Assembly: GCF_900489465.1 (NCBI RefSeq)
Contig: NZ_UEFQ01000013.1
Coordinates: 372,001 to 436,000, forward strand
DNA: 64,000 nt
From: Aequorivita sp. CIP111184
Lineage (GTDB): Bacteria > Bacteroidota > Bacteroidia > Flavobacteriales > Flavobacteriaceae
Direction: 5' to 3'
Shown piece by piece: positions 43,958-53,224 of this stretch. Numbering within the stretch: position 1 is the stretch's first letter; each line of letters begins with the position of its first letter. The position numbers and the translations under genes were made by a program. Below the pieces are notes generated by a model. The model saw nothing but the letters and a program-made list of their open reading frames with translations. It was not told the DNA's origin and searched no databases.

Positions 43958-44737
43958 ATGAAATCTCTATTAAAATTAAGTTTAATTGCATTATTATTTA
44001 TAGGATTTGTATCCTGCAGTAGTAATGATGATTCTAATAATAATGAAGGTAATGCAAAACTGGCAATAAGATTGACAGACGCTCCTGGCGATTATGATGC
44101 TGTCTTCATTGATGTTAAAGAAGTGGTAGTAAAATATAATAACGGTCAAGACGATGTTGTTCTGAGTATTAATTCTGGTGTTTACGACCTTTTGGAATTA
44201 ACCGCAGGTGTAAATGTGCTATTATTTAATGATGAAGTTCCTGCTGGAAATATTAGCCAAATTCGTTTAGTTTTAGGTGAAGAAAACACCATAGTAGTAG
44301 ATGGACAAACCTTACCGCTTGCAACACCAAGTGCGCAACAATCAGGTTTAAAAATTCAGGTAAACGAAAATCTTGATGCTGGAATTTTATATGAATTCAT
44401 GCTCGATTTTGATGTTGACAAATCTATTGTTTCACAAGGAAACGGAGGGTATAGCTTAAAGCCAGTAATTAGAGCAACCACTGTTGCTGAAAGTGGTGCA
44501 ATTTCTGGAAAAGTGCTTCCTGCCGGTATGTTGACGATGGTTACAGCTATTAATGGACCTCTTGAAATTTCCACGTATACAAATCTTCAAGGTAATTTCC
44601 TGCTTAGCGGAGTACCAAACGGAGTTTATACCGTAACGATTCAAGCAGATTTAAATTTGGGAATCCCCCCATTGGTTGTTAATAATGTTACAGTAGTTCA
44701 AGGAGAAGTAACAAGTATGGGCGAATTTAATTTGTAA
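43958..44737 (+). CDS. DUF4382 lipoprotein with carboxypeptidase-regulatory-like domain
   Basis: A 259-residue lipoprotein (lipobox FVSC, Cys21). Residues about 31-175 are a DUF4382 domain, with the family start AKLAIRLTDAPGDYDAVFIDVKEVVVK. The C-terminal part (ISGKVLPAGMLTMVTAIN...LQGNFLLSGVPNGVYTVTIQAD) looks like a carboxypeptidase regulatory-like/CnaB beta-sandwich. Probably exposed in the periplasm or on the surface; function unknown. A terminator follows, so it is a separate unit from the Bat operon. Confidence 0.85.
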   Translation: MKSLLKLSLIALLFIGFVSCSSNDDSNNNEGNAKLAIRLTDAPGDYDAVFIDVKEVVVKYNNGQDDVVLSINSGVYDLLELTAGVNVLLFNDEVPAGNISQIRLVLGEENTIVVDGQTLPLATPSAQQSGLKIQVNENLDAGILYEFMLDFDVDKSIVSQGNGGYSLKPVIRATTVAESGAISGKVLPAGMLTMVTAINGPLEISTYTNLQGNFLLSGVPNGVYTVTIQADLNLGIPPLVVNNVTVVQGEVTSMGEFNL

Positions 44738-44765
44738 CACTAAAATTTCAAAATAATAGAATTTT

Positions 44766-44800
44766 AAAAAGAGGTAAACTTTAAGTTTTCCTCTTTTTTA
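44766..44800 (+). terminator. Terminator of the DUF4382 gene
   Basis: AAAGAGGTAAAC pairs with GTTTTCCTCTTT (one mismatch) around a five-base loop and is followed by Ts. Confidence 0.75.
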
Positions 44801-44892
44801 TTTTAACCAATTGTTAACAGGCTTTTAGTCAATAAATTTTCAATTTGCACCGTCTTTTTAAAAAGACAAACTACATTGAATCTAAATATAGT

Positions 44893-45897
44893 ATGGAAAA
44901 TACAAATTCGACCTTTGACATTGGGGCATTAAACGAAAAAATTGAAAGGGAAAGTGCCTTTGTGGACGTCCTTTCAATGGAAATGAACAAAGTAATTGTA
45001 GGCCAAAAACACATGGTGGAACGGCTTATGATTGGTCTTTTGGGCCAAGGACACATTCTTTTGGAAGGTGTACCGGGACTTGCAAAAACACTGGCAATCA
45101 ACACGCTTGCAAAAGCGGTACACGGTTCTTTTAGCCGAATACAATTTACCCCAGATTTACTTCCCGCAGATGTTGTGGGAACGATGATCTATAATATGAA
45201 GGTGAACGATTTCAGTATAAAAAAAGGTCCCATCTTCGCTAACTTCGTTCTTGCAGATGAGATTAACCGTGCTCCAGCCAAAGTACAATCCGCACTTTTG
45301 GAGGCGATGCAGGAAAGGCAAGTCACCATTGGTGAAACTACTTTTAAATTAGACAAGCCATTTTTAGTAATGGCAACACAAAACCCAATTGAACAGGAAG
45401 GAACGTATCCTTTACCTGAAGCACAGGTTGACCGTTTTATGCTGAAAACGGTAATAAAATATCCAAAGATGGCCGAGGAACAACTCATCATCCGCCAAAA
45501 CTTAAAAGGCGAATATGAACAAATAAATCCGGTGGCAACCATTGAACAAATTTTAAGAGCACAGGCTGCTGTTCGTGAAGTTTATATGGATGAAAAGATT
45601 GAGAAATATATTCTCGATATTATTTTCGCAACAAGGGCTCCCGAGAATTTTGGTCTTACAGATTTAAAACCGCTTATCAATTTTGGCGCTTCCCCACGTG
45701 GAAGTATCAACCTTGCCATTGCCGCAAAATGTTATGCATTTATTCGTCGCCGTGGTTATGTAGTGCCAGAAGATGTTCGCGCCGTAGTACACGATGTACT
45801 TCGCCACAGAATTGGCATCACGTATGAGGCGGAAGCAGAAAACATTACTTCCGAAGAAATCATCAACAAGATTGTAAATGTAATTGAAGTACCGTAA
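44893..45897 (+). CDS. MoxR-family AAA+ ATPase
   Basis: A 334-residue AAA+ ATPase that starts the Bat (aerotolerance) operon and is thought to act as a chaperone for the von Willebrand factor proteins encoded downstream. Walker A is GVPGLAKT, Walker B and sensor region VLADEINRAPAKVQSALLEAMQERQV, and ATQNPIEQEGTYPLPEAQVDRF is the MoxR hallmark. The TTG at 44845 is rejected as a start because it overlaps a promoter-like TCAATTTG; the ATG at 44893 matches the usual MoxR beginning. Confidence 0.93.
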   Translation: MENTNSTFDIGALNEKIERESAFVDVLSMEMNKVIVGQKHMVERLMIGLLGQGHILLEGVPGLAKTLAINTLAKAVHGSFSRIQFTPDLLPADVVGTMIYNMKVNDFSIKKGPIFANFVLADEINRAPAKVQSALLEAMQERQVTIGETTFKLDKPFLVMATQNPIEQEGTYPLPEAQVDRFMLKTVIKYPKMAEEQLIIRQNLKGEYEQINPVATIEQILRAQAAVREVYMDEKIEKYILDIIFATRAPENFGLTDLKPLINFGASPRGSINLAIAAKCYAFIRRRGYVVPEDVRAVVHDVLRHRIGITYEAEAENITSEEIINKIVNVIEVP

Positions 45898-45963
45898 ATG
45901 GTGCTTGGCGTGAAGTTTTAAATTAATTTTTTAATACTGCCTCTGATTACTGATTTCTAAAAA

Positions 45964-46827
45964 ATGGATACTAAAGAACTTCTTAAAAAAGTACGGAAAA
46001 TCGAGATTAAAACACGCCGGTTGAGCGATCACGTGTTTGGTGGCGAGTATCACAGTACTTTCAAAGGTCGCGGGATGACTTTTAGCGAAGTGCGTCAATA
46101 CCAATTTGGTGACGACGTACGGAGTATAGATTGGAATGTTACCGCCCGTTACAATGAGCCATTTGTAAAAGTTTTTGAAGAAGAGCGCGAGCTAACTTTA
46201 ATGCTGATGGCAGATATAAGCGGTTCTGAATTTTTCGGAACGCAGGAACAATTCAAAAATGAAATCGTTACCGAAATAGCCGCAACCCTTGCATTTTCAG
46301 CGATGCAGAACAATGACAAAACGGGTTTGATTCTTTTTTCAGATGAAATAGAACTTTACATTCCACCAAAAAAAGGAAAATCACACGTGCTTCGAATTAT
46401 TAGAGAGTTGATTGAATTCGAACCAAAAAGCAATAAAACAGATTTGGCGAACGCACTTAAATTTTTAAGCAACGTCATGAAAAAGAAAGCCATTGTTTTC
46501 GTGCTTTCAGATTTTATTGCAGATAATTACAGAGATACATTGAAGATTGCTGCCAGAAAACACGATGTTACAGGAATACGAATTTATGATAAAGCCGAAG
46601 AAAACATCCCAAATTTGGGTATGATACAAATGGAAGATCAAGAAACTGGTGAGTTGCTTTTAGTAAACACGGGTTCAAAAAGTGTTCGAAACGAATATTA
46701 CAGTTACCACCGCGAACGTGTGGATTACTTTACCGAATCTTTTACGAAAAGTGGCGCAGGTGCTTTAAGTTGTAGGGTTGACGAAAGTTACGTGAAGAAA
46801 TTATTAGGTTATTTTAAGAGACGTTAG
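45964..46827 (+). CDS. DUF58 domain protein (Bat operon)
   Basis: A 287-residue protein with the DUF58 signature, including SDHVFGGEYHSTFKGRGMTFSEVRQYQFGDDVRSIDWNVTAR near residue 20 and a VWA-like fold afterwards (LMLMADISGSEFFG...). In nearly all bacteria with Bat operons, DUF58 follows MoxR and may present the ATPase with its partner. No membrane segment is visible. Spacing of 66 bases to moxR and 14 to the next reading frame suggests cotranscription. Confidence 0.92.
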   Translation: MDTKELLKKVRKIEIKTRRLSDHVFGGEYHSTFKGRGMTFSEVRQYQFGDDVRSIDWNVTARYNEPFVKVFEEERELTLMLMADISGSEFFGTQEQFKNEIVTEIAATLAFSAMQNNDKTGLILFSDEIELYIPPKKGKSHVLRIIRELIEFEPKSNKTDLANALKFLSNVMKKKAIVFVLSDFIADNYRDTLKIAARKHDVTGIRIYDKAEENIPNLGMIQMEDQETGELLLVNTGSKSVRNEYYSYHRERVDYFTESFTKSGAGALSCRVDESYVKKLLGYFKRR

Positions 46828-46877
46828 ATTTTAAAGGTGAAATGTTAGATTTTAAACAAATAGCGATAAAAAGAAAT

Positions 46878-48518
46878 ATGATTTCAACCCTGTTGAATTT
46901 TCAAAGAAACCTCCATTTTCTTTTTTCTCTTCTCTTTTTTCTCTTCACTTTTTTCTCATATGCCCAAGTTACTTCCTCCATTGATTCTACAAAAATCAAA
47001 ATTGGAGAAGAAATTCTTTATACCATAAACGTACAGGCAGACTCTACAGATGTTGTGGTTTTCCCCGAGGAGCAGACTTTCGCTCCTTTGGAAATGATAG
47101 AATCCTATAAAACAGATACTACCTATGAAGGTGCAAAATATCGCCTCATTAAAAAATACGGATTGACGCAATTTGACAGTGGTCATTTCACTATTCCACC
47201 CCAGCGAATTTTCATCAACAACAAACCATTTTTTACAGATTCCTTGAAAGTTGAGGTTAATGATGTTCCTGTAGATACAACCAAGCAGAAAATGTTCGAC
47301 ATAAAACCTGCGGTGGAAGTTAAAAGCCTACTATTTGATTGGTTATTGCTTCTGTATTGGCTCTTGCCCATCCTTTTGATTATTGGTATTGCCATTTATT
47401 TATTCCGAAGAAAAAAGAGAAAAAATGCTGCCGTAAAGCAATTACCTCCTTATGAAGAAGCAATCGTTGCGCTGAAAACTCTGGATAATAGCCAACTGAT
47501 TAAAGAAAACAAAAGCAAAGAATATTATAGTAATCTTACTGAAATTGTAAAGCGATATCTAGACCGCGAAGTGGACGAAGCGGCTTTGGAAAGTACCAGC
47601 GACGAGCTTATAACGCGTTTAATGATGCACAAAGATGCTGGTAATTTCGATTTCGATTTAGAAACCATCCGTAAACTGGATCAAATTTTCAAACGTGCAG
47701 ATTTGGTGAAATTCGCCAAAATGAATCAACTATCCGGACAAGCGGAAGTGGACCGAAAAACAATCGAGGAAATTATTAATGAAACCCACGAAGCAGTTCC
47801 AGAACCCACGGAAGAAGAACTTTTGGAAAATCAAGAATACCTTGAAAAATTGCGAAAAAGACGCAAACGAAGAAAATGGATTTTGGGAATTTCGGGCGTG
47901 GTTGCAGCAATCATCCTAGCAGGAATAATTTACGGTAGCGTTTCTGGTTTTGACAATTTAAAAGATAAAGTTATAGGTAATGACCTCCGCGAACTATCTG
48001 AAGGGCGTTGGATAAAGAGTGAATACGGAAACCCAGCAGTTATTTTGGAAACTCCAGAAGTGCTCGTAAGAGCGGAAGCCCCCCAAACAAATGCCAATAA
48101 AAGTACTGTGAGTGCTAAAGACTTTTTCACCTATGGTGAAATGAATGCTCCACTTTATATTATGGTTTCAACAACACAGTTCAGTCAAAAGCAGGACATT
48201 GCTTTAGAAACGGCACTAGATGCAGTTTTAGACGATTTGGAACAAAGTGGCGCCAAAAATATGATCGTAAAACGGGACGATTTTGAAACCGAAAAGGGCA
48301 TTAAAGGGTTGAAAGCATATGGAGATTTCAATGTACAGGTTTCAGACACTAAAGTTTTGAAGCAAAAAAGCACGTATGAGTTGTTGCTTTTTGCCCAACA
48401 AAACGGTCTGCAGGAAGTATTGATAGTCTATCAAAACGATGGCAAATATGCCGAAGAAATATTAAAACGAATTGAAGCTTCCATAGAGCTTGAAATCTCA
48501 GAGAAAGATGGGCAGTAA
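46878..48518 (+). CDS. Membrane protein of the Bat operon (DUF4381/BatD-like)
   Basis: A 546-residue protein with a signal peptide (to FFSYAQ), a periplasmic beta-rich part (IDSTKIKIGEEILYTINVQ...), one transmembrane helix (residues about 156-177), then a cytoplasmic helical region like that of DUF4381. A second, later hydrophobic segment (ILGISGVVAAIILAGIIYGSV) leads to another domain at the C-terminus. It sits between the DUF58 gene and batA. The ATG at 46878 is preferred over 46842 because the signal peptide then starts at the N-terminus. Role beyond the operon context is unknown. Confidence 0.8.
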   Translation: MISTLLNFQRNLHFLFSLLFFLFTFFSYAQVTSSIDSTKIKIGEEILYTINVQADSTDVVVFPEEQTFAPLEMIESYKTDTTYEGAKYRLIKKYGLTQFDSGHFTIPPQRIFINNKPFFTDSLKVEVNDVPVDTTKQKMFDIKPAVEVKSLLFDWLLLLYWLLPILLIIGIAIYLFRRKKRKNAAVKQLPPYEEAIVALKTLDNSQLIKENKSKEYYSNLTEIVKRYLDREVDEAALESTSDELITRLMMHKDAGNFDFDLETIRKLDQIFKRADLVKFAKMNQLSGQAEVDRKTIEEIINETHEAVPEPTEEELLENQEYLEKLRKRRKRRKWILGISGVVAAIILAGIIYGSVSGFDNLKDKVIGNDLRELSEGRWIKSEYGNPAVILETPEVLVRAEAPQTNANKSTVSAKDFFTYGEMNAPLYIMVSTTQFSQKQDIALETALDAVLDDLEQSGAKNMIVKRDDFETEKGIKGLKAYGDFNVQVSDTKVLKQKSTYELLLFAQQNGLQEVLIVYQNDGKYAEEILKRIEASIELEISEKDGQ

Positions 48519-49512
48519 TTTCGAATTTGTAAATCCGCAATTTTTCTGGTTGTTCCTTATACTTCCAGTGCTCGTTCTATGGTATATATGGAAGCGAAAA
48601 CAGCAAACAGCTTCCCTTAAAATTTCAAGCATCAGCGGTTTTAAATCTGGCAAAAACTGGTTGGCGCGATTAAAACCTTTGCTTTTTGCACTTCGGCTTT
48701 TGGCACTTTCGGCATTGATTATTGCCATGGCGCGCCCAAGAACTGTTGACGAATCTACAAAGACAAAAACTACCCGAGGAATAGACATTGTTATGGCAAT
48801 GGACCTTTCGGCAAGTATGTTGGCACGCGATTTAAAGCCTAATCGTTTAGAAGCTTTGAAAACGGTCGCCGCCAGATTTATAAACAGCCGCCCGAATGAT
48901 CGTATCGGCTTGGTAGAATATGCGGGAGAAAGCTACACGCGTACACCTCTAACGAGTGACAAAAGTATTGTGCTTTCATCGCTAAAAAACATGGAATACA
49001 ACACCACCATTGAAGGCGGAACCGCAATAGGTTCTGGACTTGCAACAGCCGTAAACCGTTTAAAAGAAAGTCGCGCCAAGAGCAAAGTGATTATTTTACT
49101 TACAGATGGTGTGAATAACACAGGTTTCATCGATCCAAAAATTGCGAGCGAACTTGCAGTCGAGTTTGGAATAAAAGTTTACACCATCGGCTTAGGAAGC
49201 AATGGAATGGCAATGTCACCTATTGGTATTCGGCCGGATGGAGGTTTTCAATACGGAAACGTGCAAGTTGAAATTGATGAAGCACTTCTGAAAGAAATTG
49301 CAGCCAAAACCGGCGGACAATATTTCCGTGCAACGAGTAATACCAAATTACAGGAGATTTACGAAGAAATAAACAAATTGGAAAAAACCGACATTGAAGA
49401 ATTCAAATACACAAACTATAACGAAATGTTTCGCCCTTGGGCAATTTTCGCCTTGATTTTGATTGCTTTTGAATTTTTGTTGCGAACCACTATATTTAAA
49501 GGATTTTTATAA
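48508..49512 (+). CDS. batA: BatA, von Willebrand factor A membrane protein
   Basis: A 334-residue inner-membrane protein: one N-terminal helix (FFWLFLILPVLVLWYIW), a second (LLFALRLLALSALIIAMA), a VWA domain in the periplasm with an intact MIDAS site (MAMDLSASM and later TDG in LLTDGVNNTG), and a C-terminal helix (WAIFALILIAFEFLL). The start at 48508 overlaps the previous gene by 11 bases; a TTG at 48490 is rejected. BatA and BatB are a conserved pair, linked to aerotolerance and stress resistance in Bacteroidota and spirochaetes. Confidence 0.93.
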   Translation: MGSNFEFVNPQFFWLFLILPVLVLWYIWKRKQQTASLKISSISGFKSGKNWLARLKPLLFALRLLALSALIIAMARPRTVDESTKTKTTRGIDIVMAMDLSASMLARDLKPNRLEALKTVAARFINSRPNDRIGLVEYAGESYTRTPLTSDKSIVLSSLKNMEYNTTIEGGTAIGSGLATAVNRLKESRAKSKVIILLTDGVNNTGFIDPKIASELAVEFGIKVYTIGLGSNGMAMSPIGIRPDGGFQYGNVQVEIDEALLKEIAAKTGGQYFRATSNTKLQEIYEEINKLEKTDIEEFKYTNYNEMFRPWAIFALILIAFEFLLRTTIFKGFL

Positions 49513-49514
49513 AA

Positions 49515-50558
49515 ATGTACCAATTAGAACAGCCCATATATTTCTATATTCTCTTCGCCATACCGGTGATTGTGGTATTATTTCTATTGGTTTTAGTTTG
49601 GAAAAAAACAGTTCAAAAACGCTTTGTTGATAAGGAATTGCTCAAAAAATTAAGCCCAAACCGTTCTCTTTTTAAATCTATTTTAAAAGTGTTAGTAATC
49701 TGTTTGGCCATTGCATGTTTAAGCTTTGCTCTTGTAAACCCAAAGATTGGAACAAAGCTTGAAACCGTAAAACGTGAAGGTGTGGATATTGTTTTTGCAT
49801 TAGATGTATCAAAAAGTATGTTGGCGGAAGATATTGCACCAAACCGTTTGGAAAAGGCAAAACAGCTTATTACACAAATAATAAACAGTCTTGCAGGTGA
49901 TAGAATAGGAATTATAGGTTATGCAGGCAGCGCCTTTCCACAGGTGCCAATAACCAGCGATTTCTCTTCCGCAAAACTTTTTTTGAGTGGAATGAATACC
50001 GATATGGTTTCATCACAGGGAACAGCCATTACCCAGGCGATTAAAATGGCACAAACATTTTATGACGATGAAGAGCAGACAAACAGGGTGCTTTTTATAA
50101 TTTCTGACGGAGAAGATCACGAGGGCAATTTTTCAGAAATTGCCGAAGAAGCTGCAGAAAAAGGAATTCGTATTTTTACAATTGGAGTAGGTACCGTAGA
50201 AGGCGGGCCAATTCCTATTAAAGAAAATGGCACGCTTCAATATTACAAGCGCGATCAAAACAACGAACAAGTTATTACCCGTTTAGGTGAAGAAACCCTA
50301 AAAGAAATTGCTAAAACTACTAATGGTGAGTATATTGACGGCTCCAATACAAAAGCCGTAGTAGACAGGGTAAGAGCAATATTAGGCGGAATGGACAAAA
50401 AAGAGTTTGAAGCAAAACAATTCACAGATTTTAAAGATCAATTTCAATGGTTTTTGGCTGGGGCATTGTTTTTGCTGGTGTTAGATGTGTTCCTCTTGGA
50501 ACGAAAAACAGCTTGGTTGAAAAAGTTGAATTTGTTTAATGAAAAGGAAAAAGCATAA
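49515..50558 (+). CDS. batB: BatB, von Willebrand factor A membrane protein
   Basis: A 347-residue paralogue of BatA with the same plan: two N-terminal membrane helices, a VWA domain with MIDAS residues in FALDVSKSMLAEDIAPNRL and IISDGEDHEG, and a C-terminal helix (FLAGALFLLVLDVFLL). It begins two bases after the batA stop, so the two are translationally coupled and may form a complex. Metal binding is inferred from the intact DxSxS motif. Confidence 0.93.
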   Translation: MYQLEQPIYFYILFAIPVIVVLFLLVLVWKKTVQKRFVDKELLKKLSPNRSLFKSILKVLVICLAIACLSFALVNPKIGTKLETVKREGVDIVFALDVSKSMLAEDIAPNRLEKAKQLITQIINSLAGDRIGIIGYAGSAFPQVPITSDFSSAKLFLSGMNTDMVSSQGTAITQAIKMAQTFYDDEEQTNRVLFIISDGEDHEGNFSEIAEEAAEKGIRIFTIGVGTVEGGPIPIKENGTLQYYKRDQNNEQVITRLGEETLKEIAKTTNGEYIDGSNTKAVVDRVRAILGGMDKKEFEAKQFTDFKDQFQWFLAGALFLLVLDVFLLERKTAWLKKLNLFNEKEKA

Positions 50559-50559
50559 A

Positions 50560-51438
50560 ATGAGGTTGGTAGCTAAAATATTTCTTCAGAAAAAATCGAC
50601 ACGCAACATTTCTTTTGTTCTTTGTGCTGTTCTGGTTTCGTTGAATTCATTTGCACAACCACAATCTAAAGAACAGAAAAATGAACTTAGAGATTCGCAG
50701 AATTTTTTAAGTGAAGCACAACATTCGCTTCAAAAAGAAGAATTTTCTTCCGCGGAAGCTGATTACCGTCAAGCAATTTCCCTTAATCCAAAAAGCGAAA
50801 CCGCGAAATATAACTTGGGGACCGCTTACTACGGAAAAGAAAAAAATGCTGAAGCCATGCTTCGCTTCAAACAAGCTGCGCAAACTGCAACAGAAAAAAC
50901 TGAAAAACATAAAGCATTTCACAATTTGGGAAATACGTATATGAACGAAAAGAAATATACCGAAGCTGTGGAAGCCTATAAAAATGCACTGCGCAACAAC
51001 CCTAATGACGATGAAACGCGCTACAATTTAGCATTGGCAAAAGATATGTTGGAGAAAAACCCACCGCCCCCACAGGATAAAGACGATAAAAACAAAGATC
51101 AGAATAAGGATAACAAAGACCAAGACAAAAAAGATCAGCAAAACCAAGACGATAAAAACAAAGAGGGCGATAAAGGCGACGAGAAAGAAAATAAAGATAA
51201 GGGCGACCAAAAGGAAGATAAAAAAGAAGGCGATAAAGATAAAGACCAAGGAAAGCCGGATAAGCCTAAAGAAGAAGGTGATAAACCTCAGCAACAACAA
51301 CAAGTACCTGGACAATTATCTCCCCAGCAGGTAAAAAGTCTTTTGGAAGCAATGAATAACGAAGAAAAAAAGACACAGGATAAGATAAATGCGGAAAAGC
51401 AGAAAGGCGCAAAAGTGAAATCTGATAAAGATTGGTAG
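50560..51438 (+). CDS. batC: BatC, TPR protein with charged low-complexity tail
   Basis: A 292-residue exported protein: signal peptide (to SLNSFAQ), three TPR repeats (residues about 45-155), then a 90-residue stretch almost wholly of Lys, Asp, Glu, Gln and Asn, and a short conserved-looking C-terminus (LSPQQVKSLLEAMNNEEKKTQDKINAEK). The charged region is predicted to be disordered. The ATG at 50560 follows the batB stop by one base; another at 50539 overlaps batB. TPR repeats likely mediate contacts among Bat proteins. Confidence 0.87.
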   Translation: MRLVAKIFLQKKSTRNISFVLCAVLVSLNSFAQPQSKEQKNELRDSQNFLSEAQHSLQKEEFSSAEADYRQAISLNPKSETAKYNLGTAYYGKEKNAEAMLRFKQAAQTATEKTEKHKAFHNLGNTYMNEKKYTEAVEAYKNALRNNPNDDETRYNLALAKDMLEKNPPPPQDKDDKNKDQNKDNKDQDKKDQQNQDDKNKEGDKGDEKENKDKGDQKEDKKEGDKDKDQGKPDKPKEEGDKPQQQQQVPGQLSPQQVKSLLEAMNNEEKKTQDKINAEKQKGAKVKSDKDW

Positions 51439-51441
51439 ATT

Positions 51442-53214
51442 ATGAAGATGAAGAATTTTTTATTCCTTTTAACCCTCGTGCTGTGCAGCATCGCTGCAAC
51501 GGCACAGGTTCAGTTTGATGCCAAGGTGAGCAAAAAAACGCTTGGAATAAACGAGCGTTTACGAATTGATTTTGAAATGAACCAAGATGGCGACAATTTT
51601 AGACCGCCTAATTTCGAGAATTTTAAAGTGGTTGGCGGGCCAAATCAATCTATCAGCAATTCATGGATAAATGGAAAACGAAGTTTTTCAAAAACATATT
51701 CCTATTTTTTAGCCCCGCAAAGTCGAGGACGAGTAACTATTGGCCAGGCAACCATTGAAATAAACGGGGAAACCTATAAAACACTACCATTGGAAATTGA
51801 GGTTACCACCGCAGTAGCTGTTCCCAAAGACGGTAATAATGCCGATTATGTGGCCAGCGAAAATGTGCATTTGGTAGCGGAAGTTTCAAACGCAAATCCG
51901 TATTTAAACGAAGCACTTACTGTTACTTATAAATTATATGTTTCTCACGACGTGAGTATTACCAGCCAATGGCGTGAAATTGACACTCCAAAATACGCAG
52001 ATTTCTGGAGCCAGAATATTGACAATAAAAACAACTTTAAGGTTTATGAAGGAAAATACAACGGTGAAGATTATCGCTATGTGGTTTTGAGAACCACCGT
52101 ACTGTATCCGCAGAAAACTGGAAAACTTGATATTGAACCATTAACGCTCGATATTCCTATTGATGTGCAGGGTAACCGTCGCGATATTTTTGGGCGAAGA
52201 TTGATGGAGCGCGTAAATAAAACCATTTCTGCCGGAAACCGTACGATTGATGTTAAATCGCTTCCATTGGAAGGAAAACCGGATGGCTTCAACGGGGCGG
52301 TTGGCGATTTTTCTTTTGATATTATTACCAATAAAACCAATCTTGATGCCAATGAATCATTGCAGCTGGATGTAAAAATTGCTGGGAAAGGAAACTTGAA
52401 ATTGTTTACAGCACCATCAGTAAAACTTCCAAATACACTTGAAGTTTACGAACCCGAGCACAACGAAAGTGTAAACACAACAGTTTCTGGAATGCAGGGT
52501 TCCATTACAGATTCCTATACCGTGGTACCACAATTTAAGGGAACCTATCCTGTAAATCCAATTACTTTTTCGTTTTTCGACCCCAAAACTGAAAAATATA
52601 AAACCATTACTTCAAAAGAGTTTACCATTGAAGTTGAAAACGGACCTATTAGTTCGGTAACTGCAAATACCAATTCCAATGATGCAAAAAAGCAAGTGGT
52701 TCTTTCAAAAGATAATTTTAAGTATATAAAATTAAATGCTAATTTAGTGCCTATAGCACAAGAAACCTTCTTTAAATCGGTACTGTTTTGGTCACTTTTG
52801 GGTGGACCCTTTTTATTGATTCCGTTATTTATCCTTGCTGGAAAAAAACGTAAACAACGTTTAAATGACTTAGAAGGAAACAAACTTCGCCGTGCAAACA
52901 AACTCGCTAAAAAATACCTTTCTGAAGCTAAACGGAATATCCAAAATCCAGTTGCATTTTACGAATCTTTGGAACGGGCACTTCATAATTATCTGAAAGC
53001 GAAGTTGAATATTGAAACTTCGGAAATGGAAAAGAGCCATATTTCGAAATTATTGCTGGAAAGAAATGTAGAAGCACCGGTTGTGGAAAATTTCATCACT
53101 TTGCTAAAAAGTTGTGAATATGCGCGTTATGCCTCCTCTTCAACCACTTCGGTACAACAGGATTACAGCAGAGCAGCAGAAGTTATTTCAACTATAGATA
53201 AACAAATACAGTAA
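51442..53214 (+). CDS. batD: BatD protein
   Basis: A 590-residue envelope protein with signal peptide (to ATA), large beta-sandwich domains (FDAKVSKKTLGINERLRIDFEMNQDG..., typical of the BatD family) and a C-terminal transmembrane helix (SVLFWSLLGGPFLLIPLFILAG), then a cytoplasmic helical region ending the protein. It starts three bases after batC. Family members are thought to organise the membrane Bat complex; no catalytic motif is seen. Confidence 0.93.
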   Translation: MKMKNFLFLLTLVLCSIAATAQVQFDAKVSKKTLGINERLRIDFEMNQDGDNFRPPNFENFKVVGGPNQSISNSWINGKRSFSKTYSYFLAPQSRGRVTIGQATIEINGETYKTLPLEIEVTTAVAVPKDGNNADYVASENVHLVAEVSNANPYLNEALTVTYKLYVSHDVSITSQWREIDTPKYADFWSQNIDNKNNFKVYEGKYNGEDYRYVVLRTTVLYPQKTGKLDIEPLTLDIPIDVQGNRRDIFGRRLMERVNKTISAGNRTIDVKSLPLEGKPDGFNGAVGDFSFDIITNKTNLDANESLQLDVKIAGKGNLKLFTAPSVKLPNTLEVYEPEHNESVNTTVSGMQGSITDSYTVVPQFKGTYPVNPITFSFFDPKTEKYKTITSKEFTIEVENGPISSVTANTNSNDAKKQVVLSKDNFKYIKLNANLVPIAQETFFKSVLFWSLLGGPFLLIPLFILAGKKRKQRLNDLEGNKLRRANKLAKKYLSEAKRNIQNPVAFYESLERALHNYLKAKLNIETSEMEKSHISKLLLERNVEAPVVENFITLLKSCEYARYASSSTTSVQQDYSRAAEVISTIDKQIQ

Positions 53215-53224
53215 ATTGAAGAAA

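Noticed and set aside
44845-44892. TTG start for the MoxR ATPase
   Set aside because: The codon falls in a promoter-like TCAATTTG and the extra residues are not typical of MoxR proteins.
51028-51315. Hydrophobic minus-strand frame opposite batC
   Set aside because: It is the complement of the Lys/Asp-rich tail of BatC, which gives Phe, Leu, Ile and Val by codon complementarity.
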